A DNA stretch of 64,000 nucleotides from Herbidospora yilanensis (GCF_001570565.1 NZ_BBXE01000017.1:272966-336965); one strand, 5' to 3'; shown: positions 24,859 to 34,290, counted from the first letter of the stretch. The notes: generated from the letters alone by a model not told the origin. Made by a program: numbers and translations.

Positions 24859-26499
24859 TCAGGCGGTGAGAGCGGCCGAGACCACAGTCTTTGCCTCGCG
24901 CTGAACCTCGGCCAGGTGCTCCGGCCCGAGAAACGACTCGGCGTAGATCTTGTAGACGTCCTCGGTCCCCGACGGCCGGGCCGCGAACCACGCGCTGGCC
25001 GTCTCGACCTTCAGGCCGCCGAGCGCCGCGCCGTTGCCGGGGGCGTGGGTGAGCACGTTGGTGATCGGCTCGCCCGCCAGGCTGCCGGCCGTCACCTGCC
25101 CGGCCGAGAGCCTCGCCAGCACCGCCTTCTCCTCCCGCGAGGCCGGGGCGTCGACCCGGGCGTAGGCGGGGTCGCCGAAACGTTCGGTCAGGTCGCGGTA
25201 GTGGGCGCCGGGCGACCTGCCGGTCACGGCGGTGATCTCCGAGGCGAGCAGCGCCAGGATGATGCCGTCCTTGTCGGTCGTCCAGACGTGGCCGTCGCGG
25301 CGCACGAAGGAGGCTCCCGCGCTCTCCTCGCCGCCGAAGCCGAGCGAGCCGTCGAGCAGGCCGGGGACGAACCACTTGAAGCCAACCGGGACCTCGACGA
25401 GGCGGCGGCCAAGGCCGGCCACCACGCGGTCGATCATGCTGCTGCTGACCAGCGTCTTGCCGACGCCCGCGTCGGCCCGCCAGCCGTCGCGGTGGGCGTA
25501 CAGGTAGGAGATGGCGACGGCCAGGTAGTGGTTGGGGTTCAGCAGGCCGCCGTCGGGGGTGACGACGCCGTGGCGGTCGCTGTCGGCGTCGTTGCCCGTG
25601 GCGACGTCGTAGGCGTCCTTGGACGCGATCAGCGAGGCCATCGCGTAGGGCGAGGAGCAGTCCATACGGATCTTGCCGTCCCAGTCGAGCGTCATGAAAC
25701 GCCACGTCGGGTCGGTGAGCGGGTTGACGACCGTCAGGTCGAGGTGGTGGCGGTCGGCGATCTCGCCCCAGTAGGCCACGCTCGCGCCGCCCAGGGGGTC
25801 GGCCCCGATCCGGACGCCCGCGGCCCTGATCGCGTCGAGGTCGACCACCGAGGGGAGGTCGGCCACGTAGGAGCCCATGAAGTCGTAGCGCCCGGTGGTG
25901 TCGGCCTTCAGGGCACGATCGAACGGGATGCGGCGGACCTCCTTCAGGCCGCCGGCGATCAGCTCGTTGGCGCGGTTCTGGATCCAGCCGGTCGCGTCGG
26001 TGTCGGCGGGGCCGCCGTTGGGCGGGTTGTACTTGAAGCCGCCGTCCTGCGGCGGGTTGTGCGACGGGGTGACGACGATGCCGTCGGCCAGGCCCGAGGT
26101 CTTGCCCCGGTTGTGGGTCAGGATGGCGTGCGAGATCGACGGAGTGGGCGTGAAGCCGTCGTGGACGTCGATCAGCACCCGGACCTCGTTGGCCGCCAGC
26201 ACCTCCAGCGCCGACACCCGCGCGGGCTCCGAGAGCGCGTGGGTGTCGATGCCGAGGAACAGCGGCCCGTCGATCCGCTGCGCGTGCCGGTATTCGCAGA
26301 TGGCCTGGGTGGTGGCCAGGATGTGGTCTTCGTTGAAGGCCGTGTTCAGCGACGAACCCCGGTGGCCCGAGGTGCCGAAGGCGACCCGCTGTGCGGGCTG
26401 CTCCACGTCGGGGCGCAGCGCGTAGTAGCTGGTCAGAAGGCGGGGGACGTCGACCAGGTCGGTCGGCAGCGCGGGCTGCCCAGCTCGCTGATGCACCAT
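24859..26499 (-). CDS. pgm: Phosphoglucomutase (alpha-D-glucose phosphate-specific)
   Basis: The 546-residue enzyme interconverts glucose-1-phosphate and glucose-6-phosphate. All four domain signatures are present: FGTSGHRG near residue 43, the phosphoserine loop VVTPSHNPP (about residues 144-152), the Mg2+ loop [10 protein letters not shown] (about 303-312), the sugar-binding GGEESAG and the phosphate-binding RPSGTED. Length and order match the bacterial Pgm family used in glycogen and trehalose metabolism and cell-wall sugar supply. It stands alone between the HAD gene and the molybdenum-hydroxylase operon, all on the minus strand. Confidence 0.95.
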   Translation of the reverse strand: MVHQRAGQPALPTDLVDVPRLLTSYYALRPDVEQPAQRVAFGTSGHRGSSLNTAFNEDHILATTQAICEYRHAQRIDGPLFLGIDTHALSEPARVSALEVLAANEVRVLIDVHDGFTPTPSISHAILTHNRGKTSGLADGIVVTPSHNPPQDGGFKYNPPNGGPADTDATGWIQNRANELIAGGLKEVRRIPFDRALKADTTGRYDFMGSYVADLPSVVDLDAIRAAGVRIGADPLGGASVAYWGEIADRHHLDLTVVNPLTDPTWRFMTLDWDGKIRMDCSSPYAMASLIASKDAYDVATGNDADSDRHGVVTPDGGLLNPNHYLAVAISYLYAHRDGWRADAGVGKTLVSSSMIDRVVAGLGRRLVEVPVGFKWFVPGLLDGSLGFGGEESAGASFVRRDGHVWTTDKDGIILALLASEITAVTGRSPGAHYRDLTERFGDPAYARVDAPASREEKAVLARLSAGQVTAGSLAGEPITNVLTHAPGNGAALGGLKVETASAWFAARPSGTEDVYKIYAESFLGPEHLAEVQREAKTVVSAALTA

Positions 26500-26546
26500 A
26501 GGCCTAAGTTTGCCGCACTATGCCCCACTAACAGATCACCAGGGGC

Positions 26547-27239
26547 TCAGAAATGGTCCACGAGTTCGGTGAACCGTCCCAGGGTCAGCACGCCGCCGTC
26601 GAGCGGGTCGAGCTCGGCGTGCTCCAGCACCCACGTGTGCTCGTGGGGGATGAACACCGCGCCCATCCCGGCCTGGCGGGCCGGCCGGATGTCCGACTTC
26701 GGGGAGTTGCCGATCATCCACGTGCGCTCGACGGCGAAACCCGAGTCGGCCGCCAGCTTCCGGTAGACCTCCGCGTCCTTCTCCCGCACGATGTGGGTCG
26801 TGCGGAACCACGCCGCCAGCCCCGAGGCGTCGATCTTGCGCTGCTGCTCCTCGGGGTCGCCCTTGGTCAGCAGGAACAACTCGTGCCGCGACGCGAGGTC
26901 GGCCAGGGTGTCGGCGACGCCGGGGATCAGGTCGACCTCGCCCCTGACCAGACGATCCGCCAGACGGTCGATGCGCTCCCTTTCCGCCAGGGACGCGGGC
27001 CGCTCCTGGAGCCGCTCGAAGGTCTCGTGCAGGTTCCGCAGGAAGACCCGGCTGCCGTAGCCGTGGGTGACCGCGTTGGCCCGCTCGATGTCGTTGAGGA
27101 TCTGCCGGATCTGGACCCGGTCGAGCGTCGGATGGGCGGCCCAGTCGAGGAAGTCGTCGATCACCCGCTCGAAGAAGACGTTGTTCTCCCACAGGGTGTC
27201 ATCCGCGTCGAAAATCAAGGTCTGTCCGGTACGTCGCAT
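26547..27239 (-). CDS. HAD-superfamily hydrolase
   Basis: This 230-residue phosphatase-like protein has motif I FDADDTLWENN (nucleophile Asp), motif II LLTKGD (Thr), a downstream Lys (VREKDAEVY) and motif III/IV in MIGNSPKSDIRPARQAG. A helical cap lies between motifs I and II, as in subfamily-I HADs. The start is the ATG at 27239, eight bases after GGGAGG; the GTG at 27245 is too close to that site. The DxDDT motif resembles phosphoglycolate-phosphatase-like and nucleotidase groups. The substrate is unknown. It diverges from the LLM flavin gene. Confidence 0.88.
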   Translation of the reverse strand: MRRTGQTLIFDADDTLWENNVFFERVIDDFLDWAAHPTLDRVQIRQILNDIERANAVTHGYGSRVFLRNLHETFERLQERPASLAERERIDRLADRLVRGEVDLIPGVADTLADLASRHELFLLTKGDPEEQQRKIDASGLAAWFRTTHIVREKDAEVYRKLAADSGFAVERTWMIGNSPKSDIRPARQAGMGAVFIPHEHTWVLEHAELDPLDGGVLTLGRFTELVDHF

Positions 27240-27340
27240 TGGCACAGCCTCCCATGACAGAGATACTTGCGGCGCGGAATAAGTTGGTGCCGGACCACGC
27301 TACAGCGGCGGTAACCCGAGACCGAGGAGGATGAGCAGAG

Positions 27341-28432
27341 ATGCAGTTCGGGATCTTCACCGTCGGTGACGTCACCACGGACCCGACGAACGGCGCCACC
27401 CCCACCGAGGCCGAGCGCATCAAGGCCATGGTGACGATCGCGCTGAAGGCCGAGGAGGTCGGGCTCGACGTCTTCGCGACGGGCGAGCACCACAACCCTC
27501 CCTTCGTGCCCTCCTCGCCGACCACGATGCTCGGGTACATCGCCGCCAGGACCGACCGGCTCATCCTCTCGACGTCCACCACCCTGATCACCACCAACGA
27601 CCCGGTGAAGATCGCCGAGGACTACGCGATGTTGCAGCACCTGGCCGACGGCCGGGTCGACCTGATGATGGGCCGCGGCAACACCGGCCCGGTCTACCCG
27701 TGGTTCGGGCAGGACATCCGCAACGGCATCGCCCTGGCCATCGAGAACTACGCGCTGGTGCACCGCCTGTGGCGGGAGGACGTCGTCGACTGGGAGGGCA
27801 ACTTCCGCACCCCGCTCCAGGGCTTCACCTCGACGCCCCGGCCGCTCGACGGCGTGCCGCCGTTCGTGTGGCACGGCTCGATCCGCAGCCCCGAGATCGC
27901 CGAGCAGGCCGCCTACTACGGCGACGGCTTCTTCGCCAACAACATCTTCTGGCCGAAGGAGCACTTCATGCGGCTGATCGAGCTCTACCGGCAGCGCTAC
28001 GCCCACTACGGGCACGGCACGCCGGAGCAGGCGATCGTCGGCCTGGGCGGTCAGGTGTTCATGCGGAAGAACTCCCAGGACGCGGTCCGCGAGTTCCGCC
28101 CCTACTTCGACAAGGCCCCCGTCTACGGCAACGGCCCGTCGCTGGAGGACTTCACCGAGCAGACCCCGCTGACCGTCGGCAGCCCGCAGGAGGTCATCGA
28201 CCGCACGCTGACCTTCCGCGAGTCCTTCGGCGACTACCAGCGCCAGCTCTTCCTGATGGACCACGCCGGGCTGCCGCTGAAGACCGTGCTGGAGCAGCTC
28301 GACCTGCTCGGCGAGGAGGTCGTGCCGGTGCTGCGCAAGGAGTTCGCCGCCCGCCGCGCCGAAGGCGTGGCCGAGGCCCCCACCCACGCGGCCCGCGTCG
28401 CCGCCCGCGACGCGGCCCTCGTCGCCAACTAG
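27341..28432 (+). CDS. LLM-class flavin-dependent monooxygenase
   Basis: The 363-residue protein is a luciferase-like monooxygenase: MQFGIFTVGD at the start, FATGEHHNPPF (a conserved His-His loop), STSTTLITTNDPVKIAEDYAMLQHLADGRV and GRGNTGPVYPWFGQ. It shows the family's TIM barrel with an insertion, and needs FMNH2 delivered by a reductase. The next gene, 15 bases on, encodes an FMN reductase, so the two probably form a two-component oxygenase (the CE1758/CE1759-like pair). AGGAGG precedes the ATG by about ten bases. The substrate is unknown. Confidence 0.88.
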   Translation: MQFGIFTVGDVTTDPTNGATPTEAERIKAMVTIALKAEEVGLDVFATGEHHNPPFVPSSPTTMLGYIAARTDRLILSTSTTLITTNDPVKIAEDYAMLQHLADGRVDLMMGRGNTGPVYPWFGQDIRNGIALAIENYALVHRLWREDVVDWEGNFRTPLQGFTSTPRPLDGVPPFVWHGSIRSPEIAEQAAYYGDGFFANNIFWPKEHFMRLIELYRQRYAHYGHGTPEQAIVGLGGQVFMRKNSQDAVREFRPYFDKAPVYGNGPSLEDFTEQTPLTVGSPQEVIDRTLTFRESFGDYQRQLFLMDHAGLPLKTVLEQLDLLGEEVVPVLRKEFAARRAEGVAEAPTHAARVAARDAALVAN

Positions 28433-28447
28433 TCCCAGGAGACCCCC

Positions 28448-29053
28448 GTGACCGTCATCGCCGTCGTCTCGGCCGGGCTGAGCCAGCCCTCCTCCACCAG
28501 GTTGCTGGCCGACCGCCTGGCCGAGGCCGCCGGCCGCCACCTCGCCGGCGCGGAGATCCGCGTCGTCGAGCTGCGCGGCCTGGCCGTCGACATCGCCAAC
28601 AACCTCGTGACCGGGTTCCCCTCCCCCGCGCTCAAGGAGGCGCTGGAGACGGTGGAGCGCGCCGACGGCCTGATCGCGGTCACGCCGATCTTCACGGCGT
28701 CGTACAGCGGGCTGTTCAAGTCGTTCTTCGACGTGCTCGACAACACCGCCCTCCAGGGGACCCCGGTGCTGATCGCCGCGACCGGCGGGACCGCCCGGCA
28801 CTCCCTGGCCCTGGAGCACGCGCTGCGGCCGATGTTCACCTACCTGCGCGCGGTCGTCGTGCCGACGGCGGTCTACGCGGCCTCGGAGGACTGGGGCGCG
28901 ACGTCGGGCGACGGGCTGGCCTCCCGGGTCGACCGGGCCGCGGGCGAACTGGCCGCGCTGCTCTCCCGCACCCCGCGGAAACGGCCCGCCGAGGCGCCGC
29001 TCATCCCGTTCGAGCAGCAACTGGCCGCCCTGCGGCCGTTCACAACCGGCTGA
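28448..29053 (+). CDS. NAD(P)H-dependent FMN reductase (CE1759 family)
   Basis: The 201-residue flavodoxin-like protein has the FMN phosphate-binding region at its start (VVSAGLSQPSSTRLLADRL), TPIFTASYSGLFKSFFDVL for the isoalloxazine loop and IAATGGTARHSLALEHAL. It would supply reduced FMN to the LLM monooxygenase encoded 15 bases upstream. The GTG start at 28448 follows a CAGGAGA site. The C-terminal tail overlaps the convergent GNAT gene by 14 bases. Confidence 0.88.
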   Translation: MTVIAVVSAGLSQPSSTRLLADRLAEAAGRHLAGAEIRVVELRGLAVDIANNLVTGFPSPALKEALETVERADGLIAVTPIFTASYSGLFKSFFDVLDNTALQGTPVLIAATGGTARHSLALEHALRPMFTYLRAVVVPTAVYAASEDWGATSGDGLASRVDRAAGELAALLSRTPRKRPAEAPLIPFEQQLAALRPFTTG

Positions 29054-29549
29054 ACGGCTCGGCGTAGGCGAACGGGCCCTTCTCCCCCCGGTACGCCGAC
29101 AGGGGCCGCGCCTGGAAATAGCGGCCCCACTGCGGGTCGGGAGAGACGATCCCGAGGTCGGAGGCGGGGCGGAAGCCGTACCGCGAGTAGTAGTCGGGGC
29201 TGCCCAGCAGGACCACGACGGGCTCCCCGAGCGCGTCGGCGGCCCCGAGGACCGCGTGCATCAGCGCCAGCCCGACGCCCCGGCGCTGCCACTCGGGCGC
29301 GACCGCGAGCGGGCCGAGGCCGAGCGCGGGCGCTCCGCCGAGGTCGGCGCGGGTGCAGACCACGTGACCGGCCACCGCGCCGCCGATCTCGGCGACCATC
29401 GACAGGGCCGGGATCCAGCCCGCGTCGGCGCGCAGCTCGTCGACCAGCGGGGACTCGACCGGGTCGGGGACGTCCGGTCCGGCGAAGGCCCGCCGGACGA
29501 CCTCGCGGATCGCGGCCACGTCGTCGGGGGCCTCACGTCGGATCAGCAT
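29040..29549 (-). CDS. GNAT family N-acetyltransferase
   Basis: The protein (169 residues from the ATG at 29549) is a GNAT: MLIRREAPDDVAAIREVVRRAF, the acetyl-CoA loop PEWQRRGVGLALMHAVL (about residues 84-100) and VVLLGSPDYYSRYGFRPA, the family's C-terminal motif. The last resembles YhbS/predicted acetyltransferases acting on lipid or small amine substrates. The frame stays open upstream to 29627, but that segment lacks homology-like features. It overlaps the convergent FMN reductase gene and is divergent from the RibD-like gene. Confidence 0.85.
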   Translation of the reverse strand: MLIRREAPDDVAAIREVVRRAFAGPDVPDPVESPLVDELRADAGWIPALSMVAEIGGAVAGHVVCTRADLGGAPALGLGPLAVAPEWQRRGVGLALMHAVLGAADALGEPVVVLLGSPDYYSRYGFRPASDLGIVSPDPQWGRYFQARPLSAYRGEKGPFAYAEPFSRL

Positions 29550-29613
29550 CAGGTCAGTGTGATCACGCGAGCCGACCCCGGCAACCGGTTTACCCTCGGC
29601 TACGCTCGGTGAC

Positions 29614-30234
29614 ATGCCGGCCGACACGCCCTATGTGGTCGCCCACCTGGGCGTCTCGCTCGACGGGAAGACCGACGGGTTCCCTCGCGACGAGACCCGG
29701 TTCCACCAGCTCGTCGGCACCACCTGGCACGAGGACGTCACCCTGGCCGGGTCCGACACCGTCCTCGCCCGGGAGCCCGCCATGGCCCCCGGTCCCGGGC
29801 CGCGCGACCCGGGCCCGCTGCTGGCCGTGGTCGACGGCCGCGCCCGGGTCACCCGCTGGCAGGAGCTCCGCGACGCCGGCCACTGGTCGGAGGTGCTGGC
29901 CCTGCACTGCCGCGCCACCCCGCCGCGCCCCGTCGGCCGCTACGTCCCCGAACTCGTCGTCGGCGACGACCGGGTCGACCTGGCGGCGGCGCTGCGCGCG
30001 CTCGGGCGGCGGCCGGGCGTCGCGGTGGTGCGCGTGGTCAGCGGCGGGCGGCTCGTCGGCCGGCTGCTGGCCCGGGGGCTGGTCGACGAGGTCAGCCTGC
30101 TGGTCCACCCGGTCATGGGCGTCGGCTCCCGCGACTGGTGGGGCGAAGCGCCGCCGCCCGCGCGGTCGCTCCAGCTCATCGAGAGCGACACGTTCGGCCG
30201 GGGCCTGGTGTGGCTGCGTTACCGTGTCGCGTGA
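29614..30234 (+). CDS. RibD C-terminal / dihydrofolate-reductase-like protein
   Basis: The 206-residue protein begins with VVAHLGVSLDGKTDG, the hallmark strand-turn of the RibD reductase/DHFR-like fold. It continues with DVTLAGSDTVLAREPAM and a nucleotide-binding VVRVVSGGRLVGRLLARGLVDEVSLLVHPVMGVG. Such proteins reduce pyrimidine or pterin-like substrates with NADPH, in riboflavin synthesis or unknown salvage steps. There is no riboflavin operon here, so it is a stand-alone paralogue. Length is normal. The start is the ATG at 29614. Confidence 0.82.
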   Translation: MPADTPYVVAHLGVSLDGKTDGFPRDETRFHQLVGTTWHEDVTLAGSDTVLAREPAMAPGPGPRDPGPLLAVVDGRARVTRWQELRDAGHWSEVLALHCRATPPRPVGRYVPELVVGDDRVDLAAALRALGRRPGVAVVRVVSGGRLVGRLLARGLVDEVSLLVHPVMGVGSRDWWGEAPPPARSLQLIESDTFGRGLVWLRYRVA

Positions 30235-30254
30235 GCGACGTCCCGCCTGACGCC

Positions 30255-31190
30255 TCAGAGCCACCTCAGCCAGGAGCCGTGCGGGTCGGTGACCGCCTTC
30301 GGGACGCCGTCGAGGGCGGTCACGAACGCCAGGCGGTCAGCGGGGACCACGCCGTCGGGGACCGCCAGCCGAGGGAGGCGCGTGGCGCCCTCGTTGGAGA
30401 TCCACCGCACGCCGAGGCCGGTGACCAGGCCGACGAAACGGTCGCGGGCCTCGGAGGTCAGGTAGGGCAACATCGCCGAGTGGAAGACGACCACGGTGCC
30501 GTGCGCCCCCGCCTCCTCGACCAGGCCGGGCAGGGCCTCGGCGGCGTCGCCGCGCACCAGGCGGGGCGGGCGCTCGGCGGCGAGGGCGAGGGCGGCGCGC
30601 AGGCGGTCGCGGCGGGCGTCCTCGCCGGGCCAGACGAGGCATTCGAGCCAGCGGCGCTCGCCGGGGTCGGTGACGTCGACGGGGGCCAGGTCGACGCCCG
30701 CCCGCCAGGCGACGTCGGGGACCGCGCCGGGGACGGGCGGGTCGCCCTCGGTCACGCAGGTCAGGGTCACGGGGCCGGGGCCGAAGGGGTCGCGCCGGTC
30801 GTAGGCGTACCGGTAGCGGTCGAGCTGGAGGCAGAGACCGGCCGAGGCGCCGACCTCGATGAGGGCGAGCGGGCCGGGGATCTGGGCGAGGACCGGCAGG
30901 AGGCTGGCGCAGCGGCCGGCCTCGTTGGTCTGGGTGCGGCGGGCCAGGACGGTCCTCTCGACGCGGGGCCAGTGCTCTGCGGCCCACGCGCGGAAGCCGC
31001 CCTCCTCGGTCTCCGGGCCGCCCGCGAACCGGACCGCGGCCAGGACCAGGTTCGGCTGGCGTTTCGGCGGCGGGAGCGTGTCGATGAGGGCGATCAGAGC
31101 GGGGTCGGCCGCGATCGCGACGGCGAGGTCCCGGTAGGCGCCCCGGGCCTCGCGGATGCCGAAGGTTCGGTAGACGTCGGCGGTGTCCAT
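30255..31190 (-). CDS. DUF2332 family protein
   Basis: The 311-residue protein matches the actinobacterial DUF2332 family: EARGAYRDLAVAIAADPALIALIDTL near the N-terminus, RTQTNEAGRCASLLPVLA, the Gly-rich IEVGASAGLCLQLDRY (about residues 113-128) and VVVFHSAMLPYL. The Gly-rich segment followed by Asp-Arg-Tyr looks like a methyltransferase-type nucleotide-binding strand-loop-helix, so a Rossmann enzyme is plausible. No activity is known to me. It is convergent with the RibD-like gene and divergent from the damaged gene at 31235. Confidence 0.8.
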   Translation of the reverse strand: MDTADVYRTFGIREARGAYRDLAVAIAADPALIALIDTLPPPKRQPNLVLAAVRFAGGPETEEGGFRAWAAEHWPRVERTVLARRTQTNEAGRCASLLPVLAQIPGPLALIEVGASAGLCLQLDRYRYAYDRRDPFGPGPVTLTCVTEGDPPVPGAVPDVAWRAGVDLAPVDVTDPGERRWLECLVWPGEDARRDRLRAALALAAERPPRLVRGDAAEALPGLVEEAGAHGTVVVFHSAMLPYLTSEARDRFVGLVTGLGVRWISNEGATRLPRLAVPDGVVPADRLAFVTALDGVPKAVTDPHGSWLRWL

Positions 31191-31234
31191 GCCCGCATCC
31201 TCTCCGGGCGGCCGGGATGCGGTTCACTGGGGGT

Positions 31235-31620
31235 GTGGAGGAGCGGATCGTCATCGGGGCCCGGTTCAACGGGCCGCCCGCCTCGGCCAACGGCGGCTAC
31301 GCCGCCGGGCTGGCCGCCGCGTTCGTCGACGGCCCGGCGCGGCCGTCGCGGACCACGGTGTGGTGCGGCCGGAGATCCTGGGGGCGGCGCTCGACTGCGT
31401 CGGCTATCCGCCGTTCGCCCAGGGCACCGGCGTCATCGCCCTGCTGGGCACGATGGAGGCCCGGATCGGCCGCGAGGTCCGGGCCGGGGAGCGCCTGGTG
31501 GCCGTGGGATGGCCGCTGGGGTCGTCGGGGCGGAAGTTGTTCAGCGCCTCGGCTCTGCTGTCGGCGGACGAGGTCGTCGCGAGCGCCCGCGCCACCTGGA
31601 TCACGGTGCCCGGCCCGTAG
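31235..31620 (+). pseudogene. Remnant of a hotdog/thioesterase-like gene with internal deletion and frameshift
   Basis: The start (GTG at 31235) encodes IGARFNGPPASANGGYAAGLAAAF in one frame. The rest, from about 31350 to the stop at 31618-31620, reads GVVRPEILGAALDCVGYP ... ERLVAVGWPLGSSGRKL ... SARATWITV in another frame. Both pieces look like opposite ends of one actinobacterial acyl-thioesterase-like family of roughly 200-240 residues. The middle, including its Cys-Gly-Pro segment, is missing. The junction near 31330-31360 thus combines a deletion of roughly 90 codons with a frame change. The adjacent alpha/beta hydrolase gene is intact. I infer a decayed gene; family recognition is from memory of the pattern. 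Confidence 0.55.
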
Positions 31621-31630
31621 GGTGACGCCC

Positions 31631-32290
31631 ATGGATGCGCTACCTCTGGCTTGGAAAGAAGGCGGGCCGCCGGGAGACGTCCCGGTCGTCCTCATCCACG
31701 GGCTGACCGGCACCTCCGCCACGTGGGACCCGATCGCCCCCTGCCTGGGGCGGCACTGGATCGCCCCCGACATGCGCGGACACGGCGCCAGCCCTCGTCA
31801 CCCCGACTACAGCCTCGGCCTGATGGCCGCCGACACCCTGGCGTTCCTCGACGCCCGGGGCCTCACGAAGATCGACCTGGTCGGCCACTCGATGGGCGGG
31901 CGGGTGGCCCTGCTGGTCGCCCGCGAGCGGCCCGGCCTGGTCCGGCGGCTGGTGCTGGAGGACTCGTTCCCGGCGCCGCACGAGCCGCAGGTCATCGAGC
32001 CCTACGTCGCGACCGGCGAGGAGGTCGACCACGACCCGGCCGTGATCGACGTGATCAGGGCCGGGGTGCGCGCGGTCGACCCCGCCTGGTGGGCGCGGCT
32101 GGGCGAGCTGACCATGCCGGTGCTGGTCGTCGGGGGCGCGTACAGCGAACTGGTGCCGCAGGAGGCGCTGGCCGAGTTCACCGCGGCGCTGCCCGACGGG
32201 CGGCGGGTGGTGCTGGGCGCCGGGCACAGCGTGCACGCCGAGGATCCCGACGGGTTCGTGAAGGAGGTCGCGGCCTTCCTCAACCGGTGA
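31631..32290 (+). CDS. Alpha/beta fold hydrolase
   Basis: This 219-residue hydrolase has the oxyanion segment VVLIHGLTGTSATWDP, the nucleophile elbow VGHSMGGRVAL (Ser about residue 81), the acid in VVGGAYSELVP and the His in GAGHSVHAEDP. It lacks an extended cap domain, so it is near the minimal size. The fold covers esterases, lactonases and small-ester hydrolases; the substrate is unknown. The ATG at 31631 lies ten bases after the stop of the broken thioesterase-like gene. Its end overlaps the convergent CGNR gene by 11 bases. Confidence 0.82.
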   Translation: MDALPLAWKEGGPPGDVPVVLIHGLTGTSATWDPIAPCLGRHWIAPDMRGHGASPRHPDYSLGLMAADTLAFLDARGLTKIDLVGHSMGGRVALLVARERPGLVRRLVLEDSFPAPHEPQVIEPYVATGEEVDHDPAVIDVIRAGVRAVDPAWWARLGELTMPVLVVGGAYSELVPQEALAEFTAALPDGRRVVLGAGHSVHAEDPDGFVKEVAAFLNR

Positions 32291-32846
32291 GGCCGCGGCG
32301 GTGGCGGCTGGCCTTCTCCCGGTTGCCGCAGACGCTCATGCTGCACCAGCGGCGCCGGCCGCCCCGCGAGGAGTCGAGGAACAACCAGCCGCACCGGCCG
32401 CACGCCCTGACCCGGGCGGGCGGAAGGGTGAACACGGCCTCGACGGCCGACAACGCCAGCGCGGCGGGGATCGCCCCGGGCGAAGCCCACCCGGCGGCGG
32501 CCCGGCCGGCCCGCAGGCCCTTCCCGGCCCGTTCGAGCAGCGCGCCGAAGGGCCCGGCCGGCGCGGCCTCGCCCCGGGCGATCGCGTCGAACACCGCCCA
32601 GGCCTGCTCGCGGACGGTCCGCGTCTCCGCCACGACACCACTCGCGAGCGACTCGGGCGCCTCGTCGAACAACCCGGCGGAGAGGCACCAGCTCAGCACG
32701 TCGGAGGGGGATCTGAGCAGTTCGACGTCCTCTCCGGCCGGGAGCGTCCGGTCGAAGACGGTGTTCGCGAGGTCGAGGACCAGGTGGCCGCCGATGAAGT
32801 GGGCGTCCTCCCAGGGCGGCCTGACCCGCGACGTCAGAGTAACCAT
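32280..32846 (-). CDS. CGNR zinc finger / ABATE-domain putative stress regulator
   Basis: The 188-residue protein has the N-terminal ABATE-type domain (GGHLVLDLANTV, about residues 19-30). The C-terminal treble-clef zinc finger has ligands CGRCGWLFLD and RWCSMSVCGNREKASRHR (about residues 146-182), whose Cys-Gly-Asn-Arg names the family. These proteins are common regulators in actinomycetes and often lie next to exporters. Its ATG follows the MFS stop directly (TAAATG on the minus strand), so the two are translationally coupled. It is last on the left arm of the NRPS cluster and may regulate export or the whole arm. Confidence 0.85.
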   Translation of the reverse strand: MVTLTSRVRPPWEDAHFIGGHLVLDLANTVFDRTLPAGEDVELLRSPSDVLSWCLSAGLFDEAPESLASGVVAETRTVREQAWAVFDAIARGEAAPAGPFGALLERAGKGLRAGRAAAGWASPGAIPAALALSAVEAVFTLPPARVRACGRCGWLFLDSSRGGRRRWCSMSVCGNREKASRHRRGLTG

Positions 32847-34274
32847 TTAACGCACTATATCTGGTTCCCCCTTGAGCCGTCGCCGGAGCAGGACCGTCAC
32901 GACGGCCGCCACCGCCGCGAACACCACCGAGCACCAGAGGGCCCAGCGCCAGCCGGCCGATTCGCCGCCCGGCCCGGTGGCGAAGTGGGCCGCCACCGAC
33001 GTCACGACGCCGACCCCGACGGCCAGCCCGAGCTGCTGCGAGACGTTGATCAGGGCTCCGGCCGTGGCACGGCGCCCCTCCTCGGCGCCGTTCGTGCCGG
33101 CGATGCTCGTCGTGATCAGGGCCAGGATGTGGCCGAAGGCGTTCACCGAGGTGCCCGCCAGCACGAGCACGAGCCCGTGGTCGTCCGGCAGGCCCACCAT
33201 GACCAGGATGCCGATCGTCTCGATCACGATCCCGCCCAGCAGCACGCGGTAGAGCCCGAACCGCTCGACGAGCCGTCCCGCGTAGACGCCGGTCACGACC
33301 GCGACCGCCCCGGAGAGGGCGAACGCCAGGCCGGTCGCGAGCGCGCCCAGGCCGAGGCGGGTCTGCAGGTAGAGCGTGAGGATGAAGAGCATGCCGCCGT
33401 ACGAGCAGATCAGCAGGACGGTGATCAGGTTGGCCGCGCCGATGGCGGCGGTGCGGAAGATGGAGATCGGCACGAGCGCCTCCCGCCGGCGCGACTCCAC
33501 CCAGACGAACAGGGCCGCGGCCGGCACCGCGACGCCCGCCGCCAGCAGGATCGGGGCCGACGTCCAGCCGTACTCCTCCCCCTCGGTCAGGGCGAAGACG
33601 AAGGCGGCCATGCCCGTGGCCGCCAGGACGACCCCGGCGAGGTCGAGGCGGCGGGAGGCGTGCGTGTCGCGGCTCTCGCCGAGGTGGATCCCGGCCAGGA
33701 CGCCGAAGAGCACCACGAGGGGCACGTTGACCAGGAAGACCGACCGCCATCCGGCGTACTCGGTGAGGATGCCGCCGAGCACCATGCCGGAGACGAACCC
33801 GGCCGACAGCGCCGCCCCGTACACGCCCAGGGCGCGTTCCCGCCGGGGCCCTTCCGGGACGGTCGCCTGGAGCAGCCCCAGGCCCGCCGGGGCGATGAAC
33901 GCCGCGGCCACCCCCTGCAGGGCGCGGCCCGCGATGAGCGCGGCGGGCGACCAGGCCAGGCCCGCCAGGAGCGAGGCCAGGCCGAAGGCGGCCAGGCCCC
34001 AGACGAACACCCGCTTGCGGCCGTAGAGGTCGGCGACCCTGCCCCCGAGGAGGAGGAAGCCGCAGAAGGTGAGCGGGTAGGCCGACAACACCCAGGCGAC
34101 GCCGCCGCCGGGCCCGAAGTCCATGCCCTCGCGGATGCTCGGGGCGGCCACGTTGATGATCGAGTAGTCGACGGCGATCAGGAACTGGGTGCCGCAGATG
34201 ACGGCGAGCGGCCAGAACCGCCGCGATCGGGTCGTGCCGCCGGCCCTGCCGGGATCGTGCGTCGCCAGGTTCAT
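32847..34274 (-). CDS. MFS drug-exporter family transporter (DHA2-like)
   Basis: The protein is 475 residues from the ATG at 34274; an ATG at 34280 adds two. It has about fourteen membrane helices in the drug:H+ antiporter-2 pattern: FLIAVDYSIINVAAPSI in helix 1, motif A GGRVADLYGRKRVF, motif B-like AGRALQGVAAAFIAPAGLGLL and GWRSVFLVNVP after helix 5. Such transporters export small amphipathic compounds and often provide self-resistance. It sits downstream of the aspartate kinase gene in the NRPS left arm and is therefore the likely exporter of the product. The CGNR gene starts right at its stop codon. Confidence 0.88.
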   Translation of the reverse strand: MNLATHDPGRAGGTTRSRRFWPLAVICGTQFLIAVDYSIINVAAPSIREGMDFGPGGGVAWVLSAYPLTFCGFLLLGGRVADLYGRKRVFVWGLAAFGLASLLAGLAWSPAALIAGRALQGVAAAFIAPAGLGLLQATVPEGPRRERALGVYGAALSAGFVSGMVLGGILTEYAGWRSVFLVNVPLVVLFGVLAGIHLGESRDTHASRRLDLAGVVLAATGMAAFVFALTEGEEYGWTSAPILLAAGVAVPAAALFVWVESRRREALVPISIFRTAAIGAANLITVLLICSYGGMLFILTLYLQTRLGLGALATGLAFALSGAVAVVTGVYAGRLVERFGLYRVLLGGIVIETIGILVMVGLPDDHGLVLVLAGTSVNAFGHILALITTSIAGTNGAEEGRRATAGALINVSQQLGLAVGVGVVTSVAAHFATGPGGESAGWRWALWCSVVFAAVAAVVTVLLRRRLKGEPDIVR

Positions 34275-34290
34275 GCCCATGCCTTTCGGT

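Noticed and set aside
32834..32846. A third copy of the GAGTAACC half-site at the CGNR gene start
   Set aside because: It is the start codon and first codons of the gene (ATGGTTACTC on the minus strand), with no partner arm; a chance 8-mer.
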